A stretch of DNA of 64,000 bases from the NCBI RefSeq assembly GCF_026183895.1, contig NZ_JAPFQI010000014.1:1-64000 (forward strand), in the 5' to 3' direction. Source of the stretch: Sabulicella glaciei (lineage in GTDB: Bacteria; Pseudomonadota; Alphaproteobacteria; Acetobacterales; Acetobacteraceae). The position numbers and the translations under genes are program-made. Positions within the stretch are counted from its first letter, which is position 1. Each line of letters opens with the position of its first letter. Shown here in pieces: positions 1 through 7,406 of the stretch. The notes below the pieces were generated by a model that saw nothing but the letters and a program-made list of their open reading frames with translations, was not told where the DNA came from and did not search any database.

Positions 1-309
1 CGCTTCAAATCACCAGAACACGCAAACAAATCACTGCACAACAGATGCAACTGTCAAACAACGCAGGATCAACACCCCAACACCGTCAGGGAGCCCATCC
101 CAACCCCACCATGTCACAGGCAGGAAAACCAGGGGAAGCAATCTAGGAACACCAAAAGCGCCCGTCAACCACCTCAACCCCAGCACCTCCAATCCCCGCA
201 GGAACCATCAGCGCCGTGAGGGGGTATCTATCCCCGCTCCAAAGAAGTGTCAAACGTCGAAGTCATGCGCGTAGGTCATGGGCCGTCGGTGCCGATTTCC
301 TCTGCACCG
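1..309. other. Gene-free, T-poor left edge
   Basis: No credible gene is visible on either strand. Frames crossing this stretch are short and lack family resemblance. Base composition is unusual: over the first 180 bases A plus C make up about 74% of the plus strand and T only about 9% (hand count), and the first 60 bases are about 43% GC, far below the rest of the window. The stretch lies downstream of the minus-strand serine protease and may contain its 3' untranslated region. I see no convincing terminator hairpin with a T tract. Confidence 0.6.
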
Positions 310-1026
310 CTATTGACCCTCGACGAACCGGCGAACGCCGTGGAGGCCGACCGCCTCCCCGATCGCGACGTCACGCCGGACGCGGTTCGCGATGCCGACG
401 ACATGCCAGGCATTGCCGATCACGGCGAGCAGCGGCGCCCCCGACGCTCCCCGCGTTCCCGCGCAATCATGGACGACCATCCCTGCCGCGACGGCCAGGA
501 GCTGACAGCTCGTGTCCGCCAGCAATTGCTCGGGCCGATCCTGCTGGTAACCGCCTAGAGCGAGTTCCAGCCTGGGAGGCAATCCCCTGGCCCAGGCGGG
601 AAGGACAGGACCGGGCAGCGGTTCCGCGAGCAGCAGCAGCGCCCAATCGGAATCCGGCGGGCCGCTGGCGTCGGGGCGATAGCCATCCCCGGTGCGGAAC
701 CCGACGACGCGGCCATGCGCGGAATAATGACCTCGGTTATAGGCCTGGAGGAAATGCACCGAGCTCGGCTGCACCAGCTGGCGGCTGCGCGGAGAAACGA
801 GGCAGTGCGCGGCGGTGAGGACGAGGCGCGGCTCGACCAGCGTGCCGGTGCAGCGCCCGCCCAGCTCGGTCTGCACCCTCCCGATAGCGCTCCAGGGCGC
901 GTGGCGCACATCCACCGGGCGCCGCGGGTCGTCCACTCGAACCCCAGGGAGTTCCCCACGCGGCGGGGGGTACTGCGCGGCGGCAGGCGCGGCCAGAAGC
1001 AAAGCCAGCACCGCCGCGAGCCTCAC
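310..1026 (-). CDS. Exported trypsin-like serine protease
   Basis: Chymotrypsin-fold endopeptidase of about 238 residues, predicted periplasmic or secreted. The chosen GTG start (1026) gives a clean signal peptide (VRLAAVLALLLAAPAAAQ) and overlaps the upstream sirtuin stop in GTGA, so the two are translationally coupled. The catalytic triad is visible: His74 in TAAHC, Asp127 in DSDWALL and Ser195 in GASGAP. Paired cysteines near 59/75 and 174/188 could form disulfides. There is no PDZ domain, so it is not a DegP-type chaperone-protease. The substrate cannot be told; it is the last gene of a copper-related transcription unit, which may mean only polycistronic convenience. Confidence 0.85.
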   Translation of the reverse strand: MRLAAVLALLLAAPAAAQYPPPRGELPGVRVDDPRRPVDVRHAPWSAIGRVQTELGGRCTGTLVEPRLVLTAAHCLVSPRSRQLVQPSSVHFLQAYNRGHYSAHGRVVGFRTGDGYRPDASGPPDSDWALLLLAEPLPGPVLPAWARGLPPRLELALGGYQQDRPEQLLADTSCQLLAVAAGMVVHDCAGTRGASGAPLLAVIGNAWHVVGIANRVRRDVAIGEAVGLHGVRRFVEGQ

Positions 1027-1712
1027 GCCAGCAACTCCTCGACGAGGCGCGGCACCTCCTGCGTCGCAAGCCCCCGGCGTCCCTCCGCAAAGCTGCTGGC
1101 CATGGCGCTTCGCTCCGGGTTGACCTCGATGCCCCGGGCACGCCGGGGCAGCATCCGCACGAAGCCGGCCGCCGGCCAGACCTGGGCAGAAGTGCCGATG
1201 GCGATGAACAGGTCGCAATTCGCCAGCGCCGCCTCGATCCGCTCCATGTGCAGCGGCATCTCGCCGAACCAGACCACGTGCGGACGGAGCCGCCCCCGGG
1301 CTCCACAGCCCGGACAGGCACTTTCGGCGGTGATCGGGTCTTCCCAGCGGTGATCCGTCCCGCAGGCGAGGCAGCGCGCCCGGCGCAGCTCGCCATGCAT
1401 GTGCAGCAGCGCCTGGCTGCCCGCGCGGTCATGCAGGTCGTCCACGTTCTGCGTCACCAGCAGGAAGGAACCCTTCCGCCACTCCCGCTCCAGCCGCGCC
1501 AGGGCGTGGTGCGCGGCGTTGGGTTCCACCTCGCGCAGCTGGGCGCGACGCGCATTGTAGAAGGCCTGGACGCGCTCCGGATCGGCCGCGAAGCCCTCGG
1601 GCGTCGCCACCTCCTCCAGCTTCACCTGGGACCAGATGCCGCCCAGGTCCCGGAAGGTGGCGAGGCCGGACTCGGCCGAGATGCCGGCCCCCGTGAGGAC
1701 GACGATGTTCAA
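1023..1712 (-). CDS. cobB: NAD-dependent protein deacylase (sirtuin, CobB-like)
   Basis: Removes acyl groups from lysine using NAD+, in the cytoplasm. Visible motifs: the NAD-binding GAGISAESG at 8-16, TQNVDDLHDRAG at 88-99, catalytic His106 in HMHGEL, and zinc-binding CLAC (114/117) and CPGC (133/136). Tyr52 and Arg55 in FYNARR match the Tyr/Arg pair of SIRT5/CobB-type enzymes, so desuccinylase as well as deacetylase activity is expected. The start is taken as TTG at 1712 because it overlaps the PCu(A)C stop in TTGA and places the Rossmann motif at the normal distance. About 229 residues, usual for bacterial class III sirtuins. Confidence 0.9.
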   Translation of the reverse strand: MNIVVLTGAGISAESGLATFRDLGGIWSQVKLEEVATPEGFAADPERVQAFYNARRAQLREVEPNAAHHALARLEREWRKGSFLLVTQNVDDLHDRAGSQALLHMHGELRRARCLACGTDHRWEDPITAESACPGCGARGRLRPHVVWFGEMPLHMERIEAALANCDLFIAIGTSAQVWPAAGFVRMLPRRARGIEVNPERSAMASSFAEGRRGLATQEVPRLVEELLA

Positions 1713-2161
1713 TGCCGTCCGTGCCCCCCGGGCCCACGCGCCCCCGCCGCCTGGACGTGAAGCTGCGCCGGCACTTCCCCGGCCCGCTCGAAGCGAAGCG
1801 TGATGGGAACCTGCTCGCCCGGCGAAAGCGGCCGCGCGAGCCCGTACAGCATCAGGTGCAGCCCGCCCGGCCGCAGCGTGACCGCCGTCCCGGGCTGGAC
1901 CTCGACCGACTCCACCGGACGCATCCGCATGACGTCGCCGTCGCGGAGATGGGTGTGAAGCTCCACGCGCTGGGCCAGGGGGCTCGTGGCACCGAGCAGC
2001 CGGTCGCCGGCGCCGGAGCGCAGGGTCATGTAGCCCGCGCCGGTGGCCCCCTGCCCCGCGGCGCGCGTCCACGCCTCCTCCACAAGTACGGCCGGCTGAG
2101 CGAGGGCGCCCGCCACCGGCACGGAGGCGAACAAGGCGAGGAACAAGCGACGCGTCATCAC
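1709..2161 (-). CDS. Periplasmic copper chaperone PCu(A)C
   Basis: Cu(I) metallochaperone that supplies copper to periplasmic cuproproteins, classically the CuA/CuB sites of cytochrome oxidase. 150 residues with a signal peptide ending near ALAQP (residues 1-22). The family H(X10)M(X21)HXM copper site is complete: His69, Met80, His102 and Met104. The ATG overlaps the previous gene's stop (ATGA), and the stop overlaps the sirtuin start. The neighbours YcnI, DUF2946 and a TonB receptor form a recurrent copper-uptake neighbourhood. I find no SCO-like partner in the block. Confidence 0.93.
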   Translation of the reverse strand: MMTRRLFLALFASVPVAGALAQPAVLVEEAWTRAAGQGATGAGYMTLRSGAGDRLLGATSPLAQRVELHTHLRDGDVMRMRPVESVEVQPGTAVTLRPGGLHLMLYGLARPLSPGEQVPITLRFERAGEVPAQLHVQAAGARGPGGHGRH

Positions 2162-2481
2162 GATTCATCCTTCAGCAAGGCAGTTTGGGCGCGGCTGGCG
2201 CGGGCCTCAATACGCCCGGCGTCGCGCGCCAGCAGTGAAGCGGAGCGCGACGCCGCCACCGGGTCGCCCTCGGCGCAGAGCCGCTCCAGCCGCGCGAGGC
2301 CGGAAGCGAGGGATTGCGCCTCGGCGGCACTGGCATGCGGCCGGGCCGCCTCGATGGCCTCGGCGGCGCCGGCCGTGGCGCCGCGGCAGATCTCCGTCAT
2401 CGCGGCCTCCATCTCCGCGGGGTCGCACGCCCAGGCGACGGGCACGGCCATGAGCCACGCGGCGAGAAGGGCGCGCGTCAC
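2158..2481 (-). CDS. Small exported protein of the copper block, function unknown
   Basis: 107 residues with a signal peptide (ending near VAWAC) and a helical, Ala/Glu/Arg-rich remainder. It contains three cysteines, at about 19, 32 and 68. I do not recognise a family. It overlaps YcnI upstream and PCu(A)C downstream by 4 nt each (ATGA junctions), so it is almost certainly produced with them. Cys19 lies directly at the predicted cleavage site but there is no good lipobox (VAWAC), so lipidation is uncertain. A helper role in periplasmic copper handling is suggested by context only. Confidence 0.75.
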   Translation of the reverse strand: MTRALLAAWLMAVPVAWACDPAEMEAAMTEICRGATAGAAEAIEAARPHASAAEAQSLASGLARLERLCAEGDPVAASRSASLLARDAGRIEARASRAQTALLKDES

Positions 2482-2957
2482 CGGGGCACCAGCTGCAGCG
2501 CGGGGGCGGGATGCGGGCTGCCCGCCTCGCCCGACCAGTCCTGGCGCCCGCCGCCGGCGCAGATCTGGGCCACGGCGAAACGCAGCGCCTGGCCGGCAAG
2601 GTCGGGGGTGCGGATCGTCATGACGAATTCCTCGTAATGGTCGTCGGGCAAGGGGCTGCCACGCCAGGAGATGGTTGCCGGCGCCTCGCGCACCAGCCCG
2701 TGGCCGGTCGGCACGGGGCGCGCCAGCGCCCGGGTCTCGATGGCGATCTCCCAGCCCAGCTTGGGCATGGGGCGTGCCGAGGCCACCCCCTCGGGGAGCG
2801 TTACCTCGATGGCGGTGGTGGGCTGGCCGGCGCAGCCATGCGGGACCGCAAAGGCGATGCGCGCATAGGACTGGGTTGGCGCCTCGGCCGGCTGCACCGT
2901 CACATGGGCCGCGGCCGGCAGCGCGGCGAAGCCCAGCAGGGCGAGAATGAGCCTCAT
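2478..2957 (-). CDS. YcnI-family (DUF1775) copper-binding protein
   Basis: Exported copper-binding protein of 159 residues. Start chosen at ATG 2957 because an AAGGAA Shine-Dalgarno precedes it and the signal peptide then begins at once (MRLILALLGF). Cleavage after PAAA would leave a mature protein beginning HVTV, giving the N-terminal His copper ligand known in YcnI. The conserved Trp towards the C-terminus is present (DWSGEAG). The membrane-anchor helix of Gram-positive YcnI is absent, so this is a soluble periplasmic version. It sits 13 nt after the TonB receptor and overlaps the next gene by 4 nt. Confidence 0.88.
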   Translation of the reverse strand: MRLILALLGFAALPAAAHVTVQPAEAPTQSYARIAFAVPHGCAGQPTTAIEVTLPEGVASARPMPKLGWEIAIETRALARPVPTGHGLVREAPATISWRGSPLPDDHYEEFVMTIRTPDLAGQALRFAVAQICAGGGRQDWSGEAGSPHPAPALQLVPR

Positions 2958-2970
2958 GGCAGGATTTCCT

Positions 2971-5007
2971 TCAAAAGCGCAGGCGCAGCCCGGCATAGGC
3001 CGCGCGGCCCATGCCGGGTTCGTAGAGGGCGGGGTTGCCCGTCACGCGCGTGGTGACGGAGGCGCTAGAGATGGTGCGGCGATCGGCGAGGTTGCGTGCC
3101 TCCAGGAAGGCCGAGAGCCGGCCGTCCAGGAACTCCGCCCCCGCCCGCAGACCGACCAGCGCATAGCTGTTCGTCCGGGTGGTATTCGCGTTGTCCACGA
3201 AGAACCCCTCGGGCACGTATTCCAGGTTGGGTGCGATCCAGGCGCCCGAGCCATGCCTGTAGCGAAGTTCGGCGCGCAGCAGGTGGCGCGGCGCGCCGGG
3301 AAGCTGGTTGTCGCCGAAGCGGCGGTCGCCGTCGAAGTGGAAGTCGCCGAGGGCATAGGCGGCGCGCAGCGACACCGCATCGCCTGCCGCCGCCACGCCC
3401 CGTGCCACGGTCCAGCGCCCGGCCAGTTCGACGCCCTGGTGGATGGTGCGGTCCGCGTTCTGCGCGAAGGCGGAGCCCGGGGCGGGGCCCTGGAAGAGCT
3501 GGATCTCCTTGCGGATCCAGGCGCGGTAGAACGTCGCCTCGAAATCGAGCGGCCCCGCCGTGCCGCGCGCCCCGGCCTCCAGCGTCATCGCGCGCTGGTC
3601 CTTCAGCAGGGAGAAGCCGCCCAGCGGGACAAGGGCGACGAGGTCAGAAAGGGTCGGTGGCTCCGTGGCCCAGGTGAGGTTGCCGAAGAGCTGTACCGTG
3701 TCCGTCGCCTGCCACAGCAGCCCGGCGCGCGGATTGACGAAGCCCGTCCGCAGCGAGCCGCCGAGGGCCGGGTTCAGCCGGTTGTCCGATTGCCGCACCG
3801 CCTGCCCGCCGGAGATCCCGGCAACGAGGGCGACGCGCGGCAGGATGTAGAAGCTGTTCTCCGCATAGGCATCCAGCGTCTGCGCCCGGTCGCGGGAGGA
3901 GAAGGTCTGCGCGCCCCTCACCCCGGCGAGATTGACGAAGCGCCGGTTGTCGTTCGTTCCAGCGGCGAAGTTCACCCCGGCCACCAGCCGGTTGCGGAAC
4001 CCGCCCAGCGTCCCGTCCCAGGTGACGCGCCCGAAGGCGTTGAGATCGTTGGTCCGGTTGTCGACGTACTGGAAGATCGGATGGTCCAGCTGCCGCGTCA
4101 CCCAGGACCCGCCGAACTCCAGCACCGTGCCAGGCGCCACCCGCACCGCCGTCCGGGTGCCGAGGCGGTAGCTCTCGATGTTGCGCTGGTAGTCGAGGGC
4201 AATGTTGGTGGCGTTGGCGCGGCGTGGCGCCTGCAGGGCCTCGGAACGGGTGACGGCGCCAGGGATCCGCTGGGCGATGGCGTTGTAGGCGAGGAAAACC
4301 CGCGTCTCCGCATTCTCGCTCCAGCGATAGGCGACGTTGGCGTTCATCCGGCCGCTATCGCCCTTGGAATGCTGGCGGAACCCGTCCTCCCGCCGCATCG
4401 TGCCGCTGACCCAGGCATCCACCGGCCCGGAGGAGGCGCCATGGGCGACCTGCCCGCGCAGCATTCCAAAGGACCCGCCCTCGAAGCGCAGGAGGCCGCC
4501 CGGCATGTCGCGCCCCGTCGGCGTCACGAAGTTGATGGCGCCGCCCAGCGTGTTGGCGCCCAGGGCGAAGGCATTGCCGCCGCGCAGCACCTCGACGCGC
4601 TGGAAGGTGAGCGGGTCCAGTTCCGCGAAGTCGCCCGAGCCATCCGCTTGGTTGACCGGCACACCGTCCTGGAGGAGCCGCACGCCGCGCAGGTGGAAGT
4701 TCCGCGCAAGGCCGGAACCGCGGATGGAAAGGCGCGAATCCTCGCCCCATTTCGGCTGGGCGAAGACGCCGGGCACCCATTCGGTCATGTCGCGCAGGGT
4801 GGTGGTGCCGGGTCGCTCCTGAAACTCGGAGGCGGGCACCATCGTGTTGGCGCCGGGCGAGAGGCGGAGGCGGATCTCCGCCTCCTCGTTGGTCGGGACG
4901 GTCAGGCGCGGCGCGGTGCCGGTGACGACGGTCTCGGGTAGCTGGTGCTGGGCAGCGGCTGGCGCCGCCAGGAGAAGCAGCGGCAGGGCCGCGCGCAGGG
5001 GTGGCAT
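2971..5007 (-). CDS. TonB-dependent outer-membrane receptor, probably copper-related
   Basis: Outer-membrane gated beta-barrel of about 678 residues for energised uptake. The signal peptide is MPPLRAALPLLLLAAPAAAQ (start at ATG 5007; an in-frame ATG at 5049 is possible but would bury the signal). A TonB-box-like ETVVTG follows, then a plug domain with LRDMTEWVPGVF, SRLSIRGSG and GALGGAINFVTPTG-like motifs, then a barrel ending YAGLRLRF with a terminal aromatic. Its substrate is not evident from sequence; YcnI, DUF2946 and PCu(A)C next to it argue for copper. A siderophore role cannot be excluded. Confidence 0.88.
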   Translation of the reverse strand: MPPLRAALPLLLLAAPAAAQHQLPETVVTGTAPRLTVPTNEEAEIRLRLSPGANTMVPASEFQERPGTTTLRDMTEWVPGVFAQPKWGEDSRLSIRGSGLARNFHLRGVRLLQDGVPVNQADGSGDFAELDPLTFQRVEVLRGGNAFALGANTLGGAINFVTPTGRDMPGGLLRFEGGSFGMLRGQVAHGASSGPVDAWVSGTMRREDGFRQHSKGDSGRMNANVAYRWSENAETRVFLAYNAIAQRIPGAVTRSEALQAPRRANATNIALDYQRNIESYRLGTRTAVRVAPGTVLEFGGSWVTRQLDHPIFQYVDNRTNDLNAFGRVTWDGTLGGFRNRLVAGVNFAAGTNDNRRFVNLAGVRGAQTFSSRDRAQTLDAYAENSFYILPRVALVAGISGGQAVRQSDNRLNPALGGSLRTGFVNPRAGLLWQATDTVQLFGNLTWATEPPTLSDLVALVPLGGFSLLKDQRAMTLEAGARGTAGPLDFEATFYRAWIRKEIQLFQGPAPGSAFAQNADRTIHQGVELAGRWTVARGVAAAGDAVSLRAAYALGDFHFDGDRRFGDNQLPGAPRHLLRAELRYRHGSGAWIAPNLEYVPEGFFVDNANTTRTNSYALVGLRAGAEFLDGRLSAFLEARNLADRRTISSASVTTRVTGNPALYEPGMGRAAYAGLRLRF

Positions 5008-5073
5008 GAGGCGTGATCCATCGGCGTGAGCGCAGTTCGGCCCGCGCAAGAGGACGCAGGCCGGCTTCGGCGT

Positions 5074-5436
5074 TCAGGCGATGGCGGGTGGGGCGCGGGA
5101 ACCGAGCGGCGGGGCGCGGGCTCGCGCGACCGGCGCCGCGACGGCGGCGAGCGGCTCGAAGCGCAGCGAGACGTAGAGCACGTGCTGCCAGACGGAAGGC
5201 GGCGCCGGCAGCGCGACGGCGGGCAGGTCGGCGCAGACCGCGCAGACGCCGGCCTCACCCTTCGCCTCGCCATGCTCGCCGAGATCGAGCATCCGCTTGC
5301 CCTCGGCCGTGCAGATCTCGACGAGGAGCGACGAGTCGCCCGCCATCGTGCGCAGGCAATTCGCGACCGCAACGCCCGACTGCAGGAACAGCAGGGCGGC
5401 AAGCAGGCGCAGCAAGGGCTTGCGGAGGCGGGCCAC
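5074..5436 (-). CDS. DUF2946-family small membrane or exported protein
   Basis: 120 residues beginning at GTG 5436. One hydrophobic N-terminal segment (LLRLLAALLFLQSGVAVA) is followed by a cysteine motif CAVCADLP near residues 65-72 and a second weakly hydrophobic stretch. Length, the CxxC placement and the following Pro/Ala-rich tail fit the DUF2946 family, which is repeatedly found beside copper-uptake TonB receptors. It heads the copper block, 66 nt before the receptor and 24 nt after thpR. Function is not established; metal binding by the cysteines is inference. Confidence 0.75.
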   Translation of the reverse strand: MARLRKPLLRLLAALLFLQSGVAVANCLRTMAGDSSLLVEICTAEGKRMLDLGEHGEAKGEAGVCAVCADLPAVALPAPPSVWQHVLYVSLRFEPLAAVAAPVARARAPPLGSRAPPAIA

Positions 5437-5460
5437 GGGACCGCCTTACCGGATGGGTGT

Positions 5461-5997
5461 TCAGGCGGCCAGGGGGTAGTCGGCCTCCGGCGTGTAGACC
5501 GCCTGCTCCTTGCCCAGCTGCGAGGAGAAGAGGGTGAAGTGCTCCACCGTTACCGGCTCGCAGCGGAACAGGCTGTGGGTCTGGAGGAAATCCACCAGCT
5601 TCGGCACCGGCACGGCATCCGCGCGGCCCAGCGTGACATGCGGCGTGAAGCGGCGCTTCTCGGCCGGGAAGCCGGCGCGTTGCAGGGCCGTCTCGATCTT
5701 GGACTGGAGGTGCGAAAGCCCGGGCGTCCGCTCCGCCGTGACGTGCAGGGAATGGACACGCCCCGATTTCTCGAAGGTGCCGAGCCCGGCCAGGCGAAGC
5801 TCGAAGGGCTTGGCACGGATCGCGGCTAGGGCCTCGTCCACCTCCTCCGCGCGGTAGGGCGGGGTCTCGCCGATGAAGCGCAGCGTCAGGTGGTAGTTGG
5901 CCGGTGGAACCCAGCGCATCCCCGGCAGGCCGCCCGCGAGACCGGCCAGCCCGTCCCGCACATCCTCCGGGAGGTCCAAGGCGACAAAGAGACGCAT
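5461..5997 (-). CDS. thpR: RNA 2',3'-cyclic phosphodiesterase (ThpR/LigT)
   Basis: 2H-phosphoesterase of 178 residues that opens 2',3'-cyclic phosphates at RNA ends. Both catalytic HxTx motifs are present: HLTL near residue 40 and HVTL near residue 127. The start is ATG 5997 (MRLFVALDLPE), the usual N-terminus of this family; the open frame continues upstream without family sequence. It lies 31 nt after tesA and 24 nt before the DUF2946 gene on the same strand, so it could be read through into the copper block, though no functional link is evident. Confidence 0.92.
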   Translation of the reverse strand: MRLFVALDLPEDVRDGLAGLAGGLPGMRWVPPANYHLTLRFIGETPPYRAEEVDEALAAIRAKPFELRLAGLGTFEKSGRVHSLHVTAERTPGLSHLQSKIETALQRAGFPAEKRRFTPHVTLGRADAVPVPKLVDFLQTHSLFRCEPVTVEHFTLFSSQLGKEQAVYTPEADYPLAA

Positions 5998-6028
5998 GAC
6001 CGAGACCCCCTTTCCCGATTCCCCTGCC

Positions 6029-6697
6029 CTATCCTGCGGGCGGCGCGACAGCACGGTCCAGCAGTTCCTCGACCTGCGGCAGGATCGTGCGGACCATGAG
6101 CGCAACGCCATGCGCATTGGGGTGGATGCCGTCGCCCTGGTTGAGCGCGCGCTCGCCCGCGACGCCCTCCAGGAAGAAGGGCATGAAGACCACGTTCCGC
6201 CGCTCCGCTGCACGGGTGAAGACCGCGTGGAACTCGCGCCCGTACTCGGCGCCGAGATTGGGCGGGGCATGCATGCCGGCCAGCAGCACCGGAATGCGCC
6301 GCGCCTCCAACCGGTCCAGGATGGTGTCGAGCGCCTTGGCCATGCGGGGCGCTGGAAGGCCGCGCAGCCCGTCATTCGCGCCCAGCGCCACGATGGCCGC
6401 GCGCGGGTTCTCGGCCAGGAGCCAGTCCAGGCGCGCGGCGCCGCCGGCCATGGTGTCGCCCGACACGCCGCCATTGACCACGCGGACGTTGCGACCCCGC
6501 TCCCGCAGCGCCGCTTCCAGCCGCGGCACGAAGCCCTGGCCCTGCGGCAGCCCATAGCCGGCGGTCAGGCTGTCGCCGAGGGCGAGCAGGGTCACCGGCC
6601 CGCCACCTTGCGCCAGGGCCGGCGCGCCCATCATTCCCATTCCGGCCACGAGGCCAGCCTTTCGCAGCGCAGCGCGCCGACCATATGAACGTCCCAT
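6029..6697 (-). CDS. tesA: Arylesterase / TesA-like SGNH hydrolase
   Basis: Multifunctional esterase/lysophospholipase of 222 residues, predicted periplasmic. The N-terminus carries an arginine-rich signal ([10 protein letters not shown], then a hydrophobic run ending APALAQ). SGNH blocks are present in order: GDSLTAGY (catalytic Ser), GGVSGD (Gly), GAND (Asn) and DGIHPN (Asp/His). It is divergent from a YbbA-like ABC gene, as tesA and ybbA are in Escherichia coli. The two annotated ATG codons overlap within CATG at 6695-6698, which leaves no room for separate leaders; an internal start for one of them is possible. Confidence 0.9.
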   Translation of the reverse strand: MGRSYGRRAALRKAGLVAGMGMMGAPALAQGGGPVTLLALGDSLTAGYGLPQGQGFVPRLEAALRERGRNVRVVNGGVSGDTMAGGAARLDWLLAENPRAAIVALGANDGLRGLPAPRMAKALDTILDRLEARRIPVLLAGMHAPPNLGAEYGREFHAVFTRAAERRNVVFMPFFLEGVAGERALNQGDGIHPNAHGVALMVRTILPQVEELLDRAVAPPAG

Positions 6698-7406
6698 GGA
6701 CAATGCAGACACCCCGCTGATCGAAGCGCGCGACCTTTCCTTCGAGGTGGGGGCAGCCGCGCAGAGGGTCAACATCCTCAAGGGCGTCTCGCTGCGCGTG
6801 GATCGCGGCGAGGCAGTGGGAATCGTCGGCCCCAGCGGCTCGGGCAAGACCTCGCTGCTCATGCTGCTGGCGGGGCTGGAGCGCGCCACTCGGGGTTCGC
6901 TGCGCGTCGCGGGGCAGGACCTCTCGGCGATGGACGAGGAGGCGCTGGCCCGGTTCCGGCGCGACCAGGTCGGCATCGTCTTCCAGGCCTTCCACCTGAT
7001 CCCGACCATGACGGCGCTGGAGAACGTGGCGATCCCGCTGGAGTTCGCCGGCCGCGCCGACGCCTTCGCGCGGGCGGAGGAGGCGTTGCGCCTCGTCGGA
7101 CTCGGCCACCGGCTTGGCCATTATCCCGGTCAGCTTTCGGGCGGCGAGCAGCAGCGCGTGGCGGTCGCCCGCGCCTTCGTCGCGGCGCCCAGCCTCCTCC
7201 TCGCCGACGAGCCGACCGGCAATCTGGACCGCGCCACCGGCACGCAGGTGATGGACCTGCTCTTCGGCCTGCGCGAGCGGCACGGCACCACGCTCATCCT
7301 CATCACCCATGATCCGGCCCTGGCGGCGCGCTGCCCGCGGCAGCTTCGCATCGAGGACGGGCGCATCGCCGCCGACTCCGCTGCCGTGAAGGTGGCGGCG
7401 GAATGA
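6696..7406 (+). CDS. ybbA: ABC transporter ATP-binding protein (YbbA/LolD-like)
   Basis: 236-residue cytoplasmic ATPase of the MacB/LolD class. Walker [10 protein letters not shown] near residues 46-54, signature LSGGEQQR near 148-155, Walker [10 protein letters not shown] near 166-174 and the H-loop HD in ITHDPA are all intact. It couples by ATGA overlap to the FtsX-type permease that follows. The pair resembles E. coli YbbA/YbbP beside tesA, whose substrate remains unproven; export or extraction of a hydrophobic compound or lipid is the usual suggestion. Confidence 0.92.
   Translation: MDNADTPLIEARDLSFEVGAAAQRVNILKGVSLRVDRGEAVGIVGPSGSGKTSLLMLLAGLERATRGSLRVAGQDLSAMDEEALARFRRDQVGIVFQAFHLIPTMTALENVAIPLEFAGRADAFARAEEALRLVGLGHRLGHYPGQLSGGEQQRVAVARAFVAAPSLLLADEPTGNLDRATGTQVMDLLFGLRERHGTTLILITHDPALAARCPRQLRIEDGRIAADSAAVKVAAE

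Noticed and set aside
2947-4941. 664-codon open frame antisense to the TonB receptor
   Set aside because: Arg/Ala/Gly/Glu-rich shadow of a clear receptor gene; no motif and no ribosome-binding site.
6028-6036. TATCCT on the plus strand near 6030 as another leaderless promoter
   Set aside because: No ATG follows at 7 nt and it lies inside the 3' end of tesA on the other strand.
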